Source: Pseudomonas sp. Leaf58
GTDB lineage: Bacteria > Pseudomonadota > Gammaproteobacteria > Pseudomonadales > Pseudomonadaceae
DNA: 64,000 bases
Reading direction: 5' to 3'
Assembly (NCBI RefSeq): GCF_003627215.1
Contig: NZ_CP032677.1
Location: 4,779,501 to 4,843,500, forward strand
This document shows, piece by piece, positions 47,368-58,789 of this stretch. Position 1 is the first letter of the stretch, and each line of letters opens with the position of its first letter. The notes under the pieces were generated by a model. It saw only the letters and a program-made list of their open reading frames with translations, was not told where the DNA came from and made no database searches. Position numbers and translations under genes: made by a program.

Positions 47368-48932
47368 TGACCGCCGCCCTGTCCGAGCCGGCGTCGCTAC
47401 GCTTCGTGCCAGGCCGCAAGCGCCCCTCCATCTGGGTGGTGCTGCCGGTGTTGTTCTTGGTGGCGATGAGCTTGCTGCCGTTGGCCTATGTCGCCATCAA
47501 AGCCTGGGAAGCCGGCTGGCGAGAAGCCCTGCACCTGCTGTGGCGGCCCTTTGTCTGGGGGCTGATGCGCAACACCCTGATGTTGATGGTCGGGGTGACG
47601 CTGACCTGCCTGGTAGTCGGCCTGGCCGTGGCCTGGATGCTGGAACGCAGCAACCTGGCCGGCCGCCGATTGTGGGGCGTAGTGCTGTGCCTGCCGTTTG
47701 CCGTGCCGTCGTTCGTCAGCAGCTTCACCTGGGTGTCGCTGAGCTCGGACTTCGAAGGCCTGGGCGGGGCAATCATGGTTATGGCGCTGTCCAAGTACCC
47801 ACTGGTGTTTCTGCCGGTGGCCGCCACCCTGCGCAACCTCGACACTTCGCTGGAAGAGTCGGCGCGCACCCTGGGTTGTAGCCGCTGGGGCGTGTTCACC
47901 AAAGTCACCCTGCCGCTGCTATGGCCGTCGATGCTCGGCGGCGCGCTGTTGATCGCCCTGCACATGCTGGTGGAATTCGGCGCCTTGTCGATCCTCGGCC
48001 TGCAAACCTTCACCACCGCCATCTACCAGCAGTTTGAACTGGAGTTCAGCAATGCCAACGCGGCCATGCTGTCCGCTGTGCTGCTGGCGCTGTGCCTGGT
48101 GATGCTGTGGCTGGAGTTGCGGGTGCGCGGCAAGGCCCGCCATGTGCGCATTGGCCAGGGCGTGGCGCGGCGTGCACAACCGGTGCGGCTGAGTGGCTGG
48201 ACGGTACCGGCGCAGCTGTTGTGCGTGGCCTTGGCGGTGCTGGGCAGCGGTATACCGCTGGCCATGCTTGGCTATTGGCTGAGCGTGGGTTCATCGGCGG
48301 CATTCCCGGTGGCGGCCATCTCCAAAGCGCTGCTCACCTCGCTGTCGGTATCGCTGGGTGGCGCCGGTTTCTGCGTACTGTTGGCCCTGCCGATCAGCTT
48401 CCTGGTGGTGCGCTACAAAGGCCGCCTGGCGATCTGGGCCGAACGCCTGCCGTACCTGCTGCACGCCCTGCCCGGCCTGGTGATTGCCCTGACCCTGGTG
48501 TTCTTCGCCCTGCACTACGTGCCGGCGCTGTACCAGACCACGGCGCTGTTGCTGCTGGCCTATGCGTTGCTGTTCTTGCCGCTGGCGCAGTCACCAGTAC
48601 GCACCGCGCTGAACAAGGCTTCGCCTACCCTGGAAGAAGCCGCACGAACCTTGGGCGCGAGCAGCTTTGCCGCGTTCTGCCGGGTGACCTTGCCGATCAT
48701 CTTCCCGGCCATGGCCGCGGCCTTTGCCCTGGTGTTCCTGGATGCCATGAAGGAGCTGACCGCTACCCTGTTGCTCAGCCCGACCGGCATGACCACCTTG
48801 GCTACCGAGGTCTGGGCGCATACGGCCAACGTCGAATTCGCGGCGGCTGCGCCTTATGCGGCGTTGCTGATTGTGGTTTCGGGGTTGCCGGTTTATTTGC
48901 TGACGACGCGGATGTATCTGAACAAGGCCTGA
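47367..48932 (+). CDS. Iron(III)-type ABC transporter permease (fused, two BPD domains)
   Basis: A 521-residue inner-membrane permease of the FbpB/SfuB type, with two tandem transport domains of about six segments each. Each has an EAA loop: EESARTLGCSRWGVFTKVTL (about 168-187) and EEAARTLGASSFAAFCRVTL (about 424-443). No ATP-binding protein gene follows; the next gene is a chemoreceptor on the opposite strand. The ATPase must be encoded elsewhere. Confidence 0.9.
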   Translation: MTAALSEPASLRFVPGRKRPSIWVVLPVLFLVAMSLLPLAYVAIKAWEAGWREALHLLWRPFVWGLMRNTLMLMVGVTLTCLVVGLAVAWMLERSNLAGRRLWGVVLCLPFAVPSFVSSFTWVSLSSDFEGLGGAIMVMALSKYPLVFLPVAATLRNLDTSLEESARTLGCSRWGVFTKVTLPLLWPSMLGGALLIALHMLVEFGALSILGLQTFTTAIYQQFELEFSNANAAMLSAVLLALCLVMLWLELRVRGKARHVRIGQGVARRAQPVRLSGWTVPAQLLCVALAVLGSGIPLAMLGYWLSVGSSAAFPVAAISKALLTSLSVSLGGAGFCVLLALPISFLVVRYKGRLAIWAERLPYLLHALPGLVIALTLVFFALHYVPALYQTTALLLLAYALLFLPLAQSPVRTALNKASPTLEEAARTLGASSFAAFCRVTLPIIFPAMAAAFALVFLDAMKELTATLLLSPTGMTTLATEVWAHTANVEFAAAAPYAALLIVVSGLPVYLLTTRMYLNKA

Positions 48933-48969
48933 GGTGCGCCGCTCCCACCGGAGAAGCGCACCAGCATGA

Positions 48970-50904
48970 TCAGGCTCTGAACTGCCCCAGGCTGGCCCGC
49001 AACTGCGCAGCCAGCTCGTCCAGCACCTTGCTGCTGGCCGTGGTCTGCATCACCACTTCGGCCGAGCGCTCGGCCTGTGCATGGATATTTTCCACTCGAC
49101 CACGCACCGCCTGCGCCCCATTGGCTTGCTGTTCAGCCGCCCGGGTCGCCAGGCCGATGGCCGCATGCACCTGCTCCACCGCCACCTGCACCGACTGCTG
49201 CCGGCGTTCGTTGTCACGCAGCACCAGCAGCCCTTCGCTGGCCTTGAGCCCGGCCTGGCTGATGGTGGCCACGGCCTCCTTGGCGCCTTTTTGCAACGCG
49301 GCAATATGCGCCTGGATGTCCCCCGTCGAGCTTTGCGTCTTGCTCGCCAACGCCCGCACTTCGTCGGCTACCACGGCGAACCCGCGCCCCGTCTCACCGG
49401 CCCGGGCCGCTTCGATGGCGGCGTTCAAGGCCAGCAGGTTGGTCTGCTCGGCGATGCCATGAATAACTGTCAGCACCACTTCGATCTGCTCGCTCTGCTT
49501 GGCCAGCCGCTCGATCACCTGGGAGCCGGCATCCACTTGCCCGGCCAGGTTCTCGATCAAACCCGCCAGCTGGGTCGAGGTACGGCTGTTTTCGTTGGTC
49601 GCCTGGCGAATATCCACCACCTGCTGCAAGGCGGCCTGCATGGCATGGCTTTCGGCCTGAGCTTCATCAGCCATGCTCGACAGGTCGCGCAAGCTAGCCG
49701 CAACCTCATCGCGCTGTAGCGCAGCAGCCGCATCGGCGCCGGCGTTGCGTTGCGCCATTGCGCCAATCTCCACACCGGTGCGCTGCGCCACCTCGCCCGC
49801 CTCACGCACGATCGGCTGCAGCTTGTCGACAAAGCGGTTCACCGCCGAAGCCATGTCGCCAATTTCGTCGCGGCTGTCGAGCGGCACGCGCTTGGTCAGG
49901 TCGCCCTCGCCCGCAGCCAAGTCGTCAAGGGCAGTAATCAACAGGCGCAGCTTGCTCAGCACCCGGCGACCAAGCACCACGGCCACCACCAGCAGCACAC
50001 CCAGGCCGACCAGTACCAGGCCTAGGCCGATACGCCAGCGCAGCTCGGCAGCAGCATCGCGTACGGTTTGCGCGGTGTTGGCCTGCATGGCGGCAGCACT
50101 GCCCTGCGCCTTCTCCAGGCGCTCGCGCAGGGTCTTGCCACTGTCAGCGGCAGCGCCAACCAGGCTATCGCCCACCAGCTGCTCACCGCTGGCGATCAGC
50201 GCGGTAAAGCGCTGGTCGAGAGCCTTGAGCTCCTGATCGATACCCGCCGTGGAAACGCCCATTATCACCTTGCCGATTTCAGCGCCATTTGGGCTGATCG
50301 AAGCCTCGACGAAGTACACCGCAGGATCGCGCCGAGCCGCATCGATCACCTTGTCCAGCGCACGCTCGCCCTGGCCCTTGTCCATCAATGCCTGGTTGAT
50401 GGGGTTTTGCCGGTTCAAGTAACGGGTCAGATGTTGGCCTTGGGCATCGTCATAGACCACGAACAGCACATTGGGGTTGCGCTGGGCACGCCGGGCGAAG
50501 TCGGAGAGTACCGGCACGTCGTTGTCCCAGATTGCCCGCGGGGCGACCGAGGCCAGCAGCTCGGCCATGTCGTTGGCGGAGTCCTTGAGGTTTTTTTCCA
50601 GCGTGCTGCGCAGTTGCTGTTGCTCGCTTTGCAGGCGGGCCGACAACCCTGCGCTGAGGCGCTGGCGGGTGCTGCTGGAGAGGCTGTCGAGTCCCGAACG
50701 GACGTCTTGCCCGGCCTGCTCCAGTTCACTGGCAAGTTGACGGCTGTCATTGCCCAGGCGTTCGCCGAGGTCGGCTTCCAGGGCAGTGACCGTGCTTCGG
50801 GTCAGCGCCACGGCAACCAGTACCTGCACCAAAAGAGCGATACCAAGGGCAACAAACACAGGCCGCAATAGGCGGCTTCGTAACAGTGAGAGGATGGCAG
50901 ACAC
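48970..50904 (-). CDS. Methyl-accepting chemotaxis protein
   Basis: A 644-residue chemoreceptor: membrane segment 1 (about residues 10-34), a periplasmic ligand domain of about 250 residues, membrane segment 2 (about 291-312), HAMP, and a cytoplasmic coiled coil with the kinase-control tip [19 protein letters not shown]. The periplasmic region has a Cache-like motif set ([12 protein letters not shown] and [10 protein letters not shown]) but I cannot name the ligand. There is no C-terminal CheR-tethering pentapeptide. It is a single gene, convergent with the iron permease. Confidence 0.9.
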   Translation of the reverse strand: MSAILSLLRSRLLRPVFVALGIALLVQVLVAVALTRSTVTALEADLGERLGNDSRQLASELEQAGQDVRSGLDSLSSSTRQRLSAGLSARLQSEQQQLRSTLEKNLKDSANDMAELLASVAPRAIWDNDVPVLSDFARRAQRNPNVLFVVYDDAQGQHLTRYLNRQNPINQALMDKGQGERALDKVIDAARRDPAVYFVEASISPNGAEIGKVIMGVSTAGIDQELKALDQRFTALIASGEQLVGDSLVGAAADSGKTLRERLEKAQGSAAAMQANTAQTVRDAAAELRWRIGLGLVLVGLGVLLVVAVVLGRRVLSKLRLLITALDDLAAGEGDLTKRVPLDSRDEIGDMASAVNRFVDKLQPIVREAGEVAQRTGVEIGAMAQRNAGADAAAALQRDEVAASLRDLSSMADEAQAESHAMQAALQQVVDIRQATNENSRTSTQLAGLIENLAGQVDAGSQVIERLAKQSEQIEVVLTVIHGIAEQTNLLALNAAIEAARAGETGRGFAVVADEVRALASKTQSSTGDIQAHIAALQKGAKEAVATISQAGLKASEGLLVLRDNERRQQSVQVAVEQVHAAIGLATRAAEQQANGAQAVRGRVENIHAQAERSAEVVMQTTASSKVLDELAAQLRASLGQFRA

Positions 50905-51027
50905 GGTGTAACCCTCGTGTTTTCTGGCGCCACTATTTTGATGGCATCTTCAGAAACTTCTTACAGCAAGGGTTGTGCCTGAGCGAGGCGAGATAAATGC
51001 CAAGCTTAAGCAAAGGGGGTCGCCAGT

Positions 51028-51062
51028 GCCGGCCTCTTCGCGGGCGAGCCCGCTCCTACAAG
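51028..51062. repeat. REP copy
   Basis: GCCGGCCTCTTCGCGGGCGAGCCCGCTCCTACA between purA and the chemoreceptor gene. Confidence 0.8.
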
Positions 51063-51111
51063 AAGGCCTCCACAGGCAGCCGCCGGAGACATGCACACCC
51101 CACAAATGAAA

Positions 51112-51141
51112 ACGCCGCAGCCCCTTTCAGGGCCACGGCGT
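51112..51141 (-). terminator. Terminator of purA
   Basis: ACGCCG-CAG-CCC-CTTTCA-GGG-CCA-CGGCGT, followed on the minus strand by TTTTCATTT, 21 bp past the purA stop. Confidence 0.8.
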
Positions 51142-51162
51142 CAGATCAGCCTGGAGGGCAGA

Positions 51163-52470
<1,308 letters not shown>

Positions 52471-52511
52471 TCACGCAAACTTGGTTGCCGGCCTGTTGCC
52501 GACGCAGAAAC

Positions 52512-53699
52512 TCACTGGGCCAGCGGCAGAACCTGCCAGCGCCCGTCTTGCTGAATCAATTGCCGATCACAATCCGCCTCGAGAGCAGCACTCAACGGCT
52601 GGCCAGGCAGGGCCTGGACCACACGCTGGCCCTCGTTGCGCAACTGGCAGACTTGCTGCCAGAGGGCCGCGTCGCCACTGTCCGGCATCCAGATGCCGCC
52701 AGTTGGCAATACGACCTCCGCTCGCCCCAGTGTGACCAGGGTCTTCAAATCCGTGGAAAAACCGGTAGCCGGGCGCGCCCGGCCAAAGTCGGCACCGATG
52801 TCGTCGTAGCGCCCGCCCTGGGCGATCGATTGACCTTCGCCAGGCACGAACACGGCGAACACCACGCCGGTGTGGTAGTTGTAACCGCGCAGCTCGCCAA
52901 GGTCGAAGTACAGCGGCAGGTCCGGGTAGCGCGACGCCAGGCGATCGGCGATCGCCAGCAGGTCGTCCAGCGCCGCCAGCACGCTGGCCGGGGCCCGGCC
53001 CAGGCGCACGCGGGCTTCGTTCAGCACTTCGCGGCCGCCGCACAGCTCGACCAGCGCGCGCAGCATATTGCCCAGGTCCTTCGGCAGGTCGGCAGTCAGT
53101 GCCTGCACTTCGTCGACCGACTTGCGTTGCAGGGCGTCGAACAGCTGCTGCTCGACCGCACCGGACAGCCCCGCGGCTCGAGCCAGGCCGCGGTAGATAC
53201 CGACGTGCCCCAGGTCCATGTGCACGTCCGGCACATCTGCCAGTTGCAAGGTGGCCAGCATCAGGCTGATGACTTCGACGTCGCTGGTAGGGCTGGCATC
53301 GCCGTACAACTCGGCACCCAGTTGAATCGGGCTGCGCGAAGTAGACAAGGCACGCGGCTGCGCGTGCAACACGCTGCCGGCATAGCACAAGCGGCTCGGG
53401 CCTTCACGACGCAGCGTGTGGGCGTCGATGCGCGCCACCTGTGGGGTGAAGTCGGCGCGGAAGCCCATCAGGCGGCCAGACTGCGGGTCCACCACCTTGA
53501 AGGTGCGCTGATCCAGGTCCTGGCCGGCGCCGGTAAGCAGCGATTCCAGGTACTCGATATGCGGGGTGACGACCAGTTCGTAGCCCCAACTCTGGAACAG
53601 GTCCAACACCTGGCGGCGCGCGATCTCGATGCGCGCAGCCTCAGGTGGCAGTACTTCCTCGATGCCATCTGGCAGTAGCCAGCGGTCTACCGTTGCCAT
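52512..53699 (-). CDS. hisZ: ATP phosphoribosyltransferase regulatory subunit
   Basis: A 395-residue class II aminoacyl-tRNA-synthetase-like protein that activates the short form of HisG in histidine synthesis. It has motifs [13 protein letters not shown] and [15 protein letters not shown], but lacks the anticodon-binding domain of HisRS. The hisG gene is not nearby. The ATG at 53699 gives the family start [12 protein letters not shown]. Terminator-like hairpins separate it from hflC upstream, so it probably has its own promoter. Confidence 0.93.
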   Translation of the reverse strand: MATVDRWLLPDGIEEVLPPEAARIEIARRQVLDLFQSWGYELVVTPHIEYLESLLTGAGQDLDQRTFKVVDPQSGRLMGFRADFTPQVARIDAHTLRREGPSRLCYAGSVLHAQPRALSTSRSPIQLGAELYGDASPTSDVEVISLMLATLQLADVPDVHMDLGHVGIYRGLARAAGLSGAVEQQLFDALQRKSVDEVQALTADLPKDLGNMLRALVELCGGREVLNEARVRLGRAPASVLAALDDLLAIADRLASRYPDLPLYFDLGELRGYNYHTGVVFAVFVPGEGQSIAQGGRYDDIGADFGRARPATGFSTDLKTLVTLGRAEVVLPTGGIWMPDSGDAALWQQVCQLRNEGQRVVQALPGQPLSAALEADCDRQLIQQDGRWQVLPLAQ

Positions 53700-53880
53700 T
53701 ACGCCATTTCCCCTCTGGTCCGGGCGGCTTGCCAGCAGGCGAGCCGTTAGTAAAGCCGGTATCGCGCACAGCAGCGGGCAGCACTGATCCCAGCGCAGCC
53801 ACCGTACCCGACACCCTCGAATTGCCTTGCGAGCTGAGCAAACGGCCAACCGGCGCTTTGCCAATCAACCTTGCAGACGC

Positions 53881-53904
53881 AAAAAAGCCGGGAAATTTCC
53901 CGGC
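53881..53904 (-). terminator. Rho-independent terminator of the hfq-hflXKC operon
   Basis: Minus strand: GCCGGGAAATTTCCCGGC followed by TTTTTT. Confidence 0.85.
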
Positions 53905-53939
53905 TGCCTCATCATACACCCCTTTTCATTCAGGATGCA

Positions 53940-53970
53940 CCCCGCCTGGTGTTTTAGCTGCCAGGCGGGG
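53940..53970 (-). terminator. Stable hairpin just after hflC
   Basis: CCCCGCCTGG and CCAGGCGGGG form a perfect 10-bp stem around an 11-nt loop, 30 bp after the hflC stop. It lacks a T-run; probably a 3'-end stabiliser upstream of the true terminator. Confidence 0.5.
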
Positions 53971-54000
53971 CGCCGCTGCATGAAAGTCAGGGCCTGAGCA

Positions 54001-54870
54001 TCAAGGCCTGCTCTTGTCCAGGTAGCGGAAGAACTCGTTCTTCGGGTCCAGGACCAGCACGTCGCTCTTGCTCGAGAAGCTCTCGCGGTATGCCTGCAGG
54101 CTACGGTGGAACGCGTAAAAATCGGCGTCCTGACTGTAGGCCTTGGCGTAGATGGCGGCCGCCTGGGCATCGCCGTCACCGCGGGTTTCTTCTGCTTCGC
54201 GATAGGCCTCGGCCAGCAGTACACGGCGCTGACGGTCGGCATCAGCACGGATACCTTCAGCCAGCTCGTTACCTTTGGCGCGATGCTCACGGGCTTCACG
54301 CTCACGCTCGGTGCTCATACGATCGAACACGCTGCGGTTGACTTCCTTCGGCAGGTCGATGGCCTTGACGCGCACGTCGACCACCTCGATACCCAGCTCC
54401 TTGGCCGCCATGCGGTTCAGCGATGCAGTGATGTCAGCCATCAGCGCGTCACGTTCACCGGAGACCACTTCGTGCAGAGTGCGTTTACCGAACTGGTCAC
54501 GCAGGCCACTTTCCAGACGACGCGACAGGCGCTCGTCGGCGATCTGCTTCATGCCGGACGTGGCGGTGTAGAAGCGTTCGGCGTCCTTGACGCGCCACTT
54601 GGCGTAGGCGTCGACCATCACCGCTTTCTTCTCCAGGGTCAGGAACCGCTGGGTCGGGGCGTCGAGGGTCATAAGGCGGGCGTCGAACTTGCGCACCTGG
54701 TTCACGTACGGAATCTTCACGTGCAGACCAGGCTGGACATCCGCCTGGACCACCTTACCGAAGCGCAGCATGACTGCACGCTCGGTCTGGGCCACGATGT
54801 AGAAGCTGTTCCAGGCCACGATACCCAGGACCACGGCGGCGATCAGGGCGATCAGTGATCTATTGCTCAT
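54001..54870 (-). CDS. hflC: HflC, FtsH protease modulator
   Basis: A 289-residue inner-membrane protein with one N-terminal anchor (residues 5-25) and a periplasmic SPFH/prohibitin domain (ERAVMLRFGKVVQADVQPGLH). With HflK it forms a cage around FtsH and modulates membrane-protein degradation. Its ATG overlaps the hflK stop by one base. Confidence 0.95.
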   Translation of the reverse strand: MSNRSLIALIAAVVLGIVAWNSFYIVAQTERAVMLRFGKVVQADVQPGLHVKIPYVNQVRKFDARLMTLDAPTQRFLTLEKKAVMVDAYAKWRVKDAERFYTATSGMKQIADERLSRRLESGLRDQFGKRTLHEVVSGERDALMADITASLNRMAAKELGIEVVDVRVKAIDLPKEVNRSVFDRMSTEREREAREHRAKGNELAEGIRADADRQRRVLLAEAYREAEETRGDGDAQAAAIYAKAYSQDADFYAFHRSLQAYRESFSSKSDVLVLDPKNEFFRYLDKSRP

Positions 54871-56051
54871 CAGCGGCTCTCCCTAGTGCGCAGCGGCTGC
54901 TGTTGCTGTTGCAGGTCCTGCGCCGCACGGGCGGCCGCATCGTTGGCCGATGGCGACACGCTGCTGGTTGGCGCGGACGGATTGCGGCCGCCTTCGACCA
55001 TCTTGTCCAGCGGCAGGTAGAGCAGGTTGTTCTGCCCGTCCTTGGTAGCCACCATGACTTTGCTCGAATTGCTGTAGACCTCTTGCATGGTCTCCAGGTA
55101 CAGGCGCTGACGGGTCACCTCGGGTGCCTTGCGGTACTCGCCGAGCAGCTTGGTAAAGCGATCGGCCTCACCCTTGGCCCGGGCGATGACTTCGTCGCGG
55201 TAACCGTTGGCGTCCTCGATGATGCGCTGCGCCTGACCACGGGCTTCGGGTACCACGCCATTGGCATAGGACTCGGCCTGGTTGCGGGCACGCTGTTCAT
55301 CTTCACGGGCACGGATCACGTCGTCGAAGGCTTCCTGAACTTCACGCGGGGCTGCCGCGCTCTGTACGTTGACCTGGGTAACGCTGATACCGGTACGGTA
55401 GGTGTCGAGGAAGCGCTGCAAGCGTTCGCGGATATCCACGGCCATCTGCTCACGACCTTCGGTCAGTACCTGGTCCATCGAGGTGGAGCCCACCACGTGG
55501 CGCAGGGCACTGTCGGTCGCGTGCTGCAAGCTAACCTCAGGCTGGTCGACGTTGAGCACGAAGTCCTGCAGGTTGCTGATCTTGTACTGGACGGTCAGCG
55601 GCACCTCGACGATGTTCTCGTCTTCGGTCAGCATCTGGCCTTGCTTGGTGTAGGCACGCTCACGCGTGACGTTTTCCATGTACTTGCGATCGATTGGCGG
55701 GAAGTAAATGTTCAGGCCGGGACCGACCGTCTCATAGTACTTACCGAAGCGCAGCACCACGGCCTGCTCCTGCTCGTCGACCACGTACACGGCACTGTAC
55801 AGCCAGATGGCAGCCAGTACCGCCAGGCCGATGCCCAGCAGGCCCAAGCCACCGCCCTTGCCGACATTGCGGTCACCGCCGCCACGTTTTTTGCCACTGC
55901 CGAACATGCCATTCAGGCTGTCCTGCAATTTGCGGAAGGCCTCGTCCAGATCCGGCGGACCTTTCTTGTCCCCGCCACCGCCACCGCCACCACGGCGGCC
56001 GCCCCAGGGATCTTGATTGTTCGAGTTGCCACCCGGCTCGTTCCAAGCCAT
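54870..56051 (-). CDS. hflK: HflK, FtsH protease modulator
   Basis: A 393-residue partner of HflC. It has a Gly/Asn-rich cytosolic start (WNEPGGNSNNQDPWGGRRGG), a membrane segment (about 72-92), then a SPFH domain (VVLRFGKYYETVGPGLN) and a Gln-rich end (DLQQQQQPLRTRESR). The ATG at 56051 is the family start; the frame continues 12 codons upstream. It is directly coupled to hflC. Confidence 0.95.
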   Translation of the reverse strand: MAWNEPGGNSNNQDPWGGRRGGGGGGGDKKGPPDLDEAFRKLQDSLNGMFGSGKKRGGGDRNVGKGGGLGLLGIGLAVLAAIWLYSAVYVVDEQEQAVVLRFGKYYETVGPGLNIYFPPIDRKYMENVTRERAYTKQGQMLTEDENIVEVPLTVQYKISNLQDFVLNVDQPEVSLQHATDSALRHVVGSTSMDQVLTEGREQMAVDIRERLQRFLDTYRTGISVTQVNVQSAAAPREVQEAFDDVIRAREDEQRARNQAESYANGVVPEARGQAQRIIEDANGYRDEVIARAKGEADRFTKLLGEYRKAPEVTRQRLYLETMQEVYSNSSKVMVATKDGQNNLLYLPLDKMVEGGRNPSAPTSSVSPSANDAAARAAQDLQQQQQPLRTRESR

Positions 56052-56147
56052 AGCGCTCTCCATCTGATAAAGCAAAGACGCGCCCACGGCGCGCCGTCCA
56101 ATGCTACAGAATGCCTGTCACTGCTGCCCGGCGACCTCGACGAGCAT

Positions 56148-57449
56148 TTATTGCAAAGTGTGTTGCTCGACAAACACTTGCGGCTCCATGCCTTCGCGGC
56201 TGACCAGGCGATTCAATTCGACCATAGGCAGTCGCACGCTCAGCAGGCTGCGCCCTTCATCATCATGCTCTTCACTCTGCACGGCACCCAAGGCAAAGAA
56301 TTGCGCGCGCAAGCGGGCAAAACGCTGCTCCAGGCACAGGGTACCGACAAACAGATCATCCCCCAGCAACTCGGCAATCGCCTGGCCAACCAGCTCCAGG
56401 CCACGCCCATCACGTGCCGATACCCAGACCCGTTCCGGCTTGCCATCGGCATTGCGCTGGATCTGCGGCTCAACATCTTCGAGCAAGTCGAGTTTGTTAT
56501 AGACCTCGAGGATCGGCAACCCTTCGGCACCAATCTCGCCCAACACCGCCAGTACCTGCTCAATCTGTTCCATGCGCTCTGGCTCATGGGCGTCGATCAC
56601 ATGCAGCAACAGGTCGGAGTTGCTCGACTCTTCGAGCGTAGCCCGAAATGCCTCGACCAGCTTGTGCGGCAGGTGGCGAATGAAGCCCACGGTATCAGCC
56701 AGCACGATCGGCCCCAGGTCATTCAGCTCAAGCCGGCGCAGGGTTGGGTCGAGGGTCGCGAACAGTTGGTCCGCAGCATACACCTCGGATTCGGTCAGGG
56801 CATTGAACAGCGTGGACTTGCCGGCGTTGGTGTAGCCCACCAGCGACACCGAGGGAATGTCCGCGCGTTTACGCCCACGGCGCGCCTGCTCTCGCTGGCT
56901 GCGCACCTTTTGCAGGCGTGACTTGATCTGGCGAATGCGCACCCGCAACAGGCGGCGGTCGGTTTCCAGCTGGGTTTCACCCGGGCCACGCAGGCCGATA
57001 CCACCCTTTTGTCGCTCGAGGTGGGTCCAGCCGCGCACCAGCCGCGTGCTCATATGGTCGAGCTGGGCCAGTTCGACCTGCAGCTTGCCTTCATGGGTAC
57101 GCGCCCGCTGGGCGAAAATATCGAGGATCAGCCCGGTACGGTCGAGCACACGACACTCGAACACACGTTCAAGGTTGCGCTCCTGACTGGGCGTGAGGGT
57201 GTGGTTGAAAATCACCAGGTCTACCTGCTCGGCATGGACCAGGTCGTGCAACTCTTCGACCTTGCCACTGCCAATCAGGTATTTGGCGGAAGGCTGATGC
57301 CTTGTCACCGTGACCAACGAAACGATGTCGGCACCGGCCGACAATGCCAGTTCCTGAAACTCCTGCGGGTCTTCGCGCGCCTCAGGGTTCTGACCTTCCA
57401 AGTGAACGAGCAACGCTCGCTCACCACCACCGTGGCGCTCAAAGAACAA
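56148..57449 (-). CDS. hflX: GTPase HflX
   Basis: A 433-residue ribosome-associated GTPase that splits stalled ribosomes. The N-terminal HflX domain (VTRHQPSAKYLIGSGKVEEL) is followed by a coiled linker and the G domain with GYTNAGKS, DTVGF and NKLDLL. The start is a TTG at 57449 (MFFERHGGGER), preceded by AGGAG at 7 nt; there is no ATG with a comparable site. Hfq ends 12 bp upstream. Confidence 0.94.
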   Translation of the reverse strand: MFFERHGGGERALLVHLEGQNPEAREDPQEFQELALSAGADIVSLVTVTRHQPSAKYLIGSGKVEELHDLVHAEQVDLVIFNHTLTPSQERNLERVFECRVLDRTGLILDIFAQRARTHEGKLQVELAQLDHMSTRLVRGWTHLERQKGGIGLRGPGETQLETDRRLLRVRIRQIKSRLQKVRSQREQARRGRKRADIPSVSLVGYTNAGKSTLFNALTESEVYAADQLFATLDPTLRRLELNDLGPIVLADTVGFIRHLPHKLVEAFRATLEESSNSDLLLHVIDAHEPERMEQIEQVLAVLGEIGAEGLPILEVYNKLDLLEDVEPQIQRNADGKPERVWVSARDGRGLELVGQAIAELLGDDLFVGTLCLEQRFARLRAQFFALGAVQSEEHDDEGRSLLSVRLPMVELNRLVSREGMEPQVFVEQHTLQ

Positions 57450-57461
57450 TGCAGGCTCCTA

Positions 57462-57722
57462 TCAGGCGTTGCCTGGCTCGCTGTCGCCGTGCTCGCCGTC
57501 GGTCGGGCTTGGCAGGCGGACCGGACGAGCCGGAACTACGGTCGAAATGGCGTGCTTGTAAACCATCTGGCTGACAGTGTTCTTCAGCAATACCACGAAC
57601 TGGTCGAAAGATTCGATCGAGCCCTGCAGCTTGATGCCGTTGACCAGGTAGATGGATACCGGGACCTTTTCTTTTCTCAAGGTGTTCAAGTAAGGGTCTT
57701 GTAGCGAATGCCCTTTTGACAT
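57462..57722 (-). CDS. hfq: RNA chaperone Hfq
   Basis: An 86-residue hexameric Sm-like protein that pairs small RNAs with mRNAs and, in Pseudomonas, acts with Crc in catabolite repression. The Sm1 ([21 protein letters not shown]) and Sm2 ([10 protein letters not shown]) motifs are complete. The ATG at 57722 follows AGGAG at 8 nt. It lies between miaA (94 bp) and hflX (12 bp). Confidence 0.97.
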   Translation of the reverse strand: MSKGHSLQDPYLNTLRKEKVPVSIYLVNGIKLQGSIESFDQFVVLLKNTVSQMVYKHAISTVVPARPVRLPSPTDGEHGDSEPGNA

Positions 57723-57816
57723 ATGCCGCACTCCTGTAAGGATAAATAATAGAAAATCAATAAAATCGATAAATTAGGCCGCCCCTTCGCAAGAATAGAC
57801 GGCAATCAGCAGGGAC

Positions 57817-58788
57817 TCAGCTCAATATGGAGATGGCCCCAAGGTATTTCAAGGTGCGGGACAGATTGTCGCAGGCCAGGCTGTCAAGCCAATGTACTTC
57901 CGGCCAGCCACGCAACCAGGTGAACTGCCGCTTGGCCAGCTGCCTGGTGGCAATGATACCGCGTTCACGCATCTCATTCTCAGTCAGCTTGCCGTCGAGG
58001 TAGTCCCAGACTTGCCGATAACCCACTGCCCGTATAGACGGCAGCCCAGCGTGCAAGTCACTTCTGGCTCGCAGCGATCGGACCTCGTCGACGAAGCCCT
58101 GTTCCAGCATTTGCGAAAATCGTAACGCAATTCGCTGATGCAAAATGTGACGATCTGTAGGCGCAATCGCCAAACTCGCGACAGTATAGGGCAAATGCCC
58201 GCCAGCGCCTGCGTCTGCGCCGCGACTTTCCGCGAATTGACGCTGACGATGAGCCGTCATGCTCTCGCCACTTACCCGGTATACCTCCAGCGCGCGGATC
58301 AGCCGCTGCGGGTCGTTAGGGTGGATACGCGCCGCCGACTCCGGGTCTACCTCGGCCAGCTGGCGGTGCAGCTCGGCAAGGCCCAGGGCTTCTGCCTGGG
58401 CTTCCAGCTCGGCACGCACCGAGGCATCGGCTGCCGGCATGTCGGCCAGGCCATCGATCAACGCCTTGTAGTAGAGCATGGTGCCGCCCACCAGCAGCGG
58501 AATCTTGCCGCGCGCGGTGATCTCGGCCATGGCCGCCAGGGCATCGGCACGGAACTGCGCAGCCGAATAGCTCTCGGCCGGGTCGCGAATGTCGATCAAC
58601 CGGTGCGGGTGGGCTGCGAGGATTTCTTTCGACGGCTTGGCCGAACCGATGTCCATGCCACGGTAGACCAGCGCCGAGTCGACGCTGATCAGCTCACAGG
58701 GCAAGACCTTGGTCAGCTCGATGGCCAGGTCGGTCTTGCCGGCCGCCGTCGGGCCCATGAGGAATATTGCAGGGGGCTTGCCGCTCAT
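57817..58788 (-). CDS. miaA: tRNA dimethylallyltransferase
   Basis: A 323-residue enzyme that attaches a dimethylallyl group to A37 of tRNAs reading UNN codons. P-loop [11 protein letters not shown] (about residues 12-22), [17 protein letters not shown] and the [21 protein letters not shown] segment are diagnostic. The start lies 1 bp after the mutL stop. Confidence 0.96.
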   Translation of the reverse strand: MSGKPPAIFLMGPTAAGKTDLAIELTKVLPCELISVDSALVYRGMDIGSAKPSKEILAAHPHRLIDIRDPAESYSAAQFRADALAAMAEITARGKIPLLVGGTMLYYKALIDGLADMPAADASVRAELEAQAEALGLAELHRQLAEVDPESAARIHPNDPQRLIRALEVYRVSGESMTAHRQRQFAESRGADAGAGGHLPYTVASLAIAPTDRHILHQRIALRFSQMLEQGFVDEVRSLRARSDLHAGLPSIRAVGYRQVWDYLDGKLTENEMRERGIIATRQLAKRQFTWLRGWPEVHWLDSLACDNLSRTLKYLGAISILS

Positions 58789-58789
58789 T

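Larger units (their letters stand above)
53700..54000. other. hflC-hisZ intergenic region
   Basis: 301 bp with no gene. Two hairpins lie here: GCCGGGAAATTTCCCGGC with a T-run (53881-53904) and a perfect 10-bp stem CCCCGCCTGG/CCAGGCGGGG (53940-53970). The rest should hold the hisZ-purA promoter. Confidence 0.6.
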
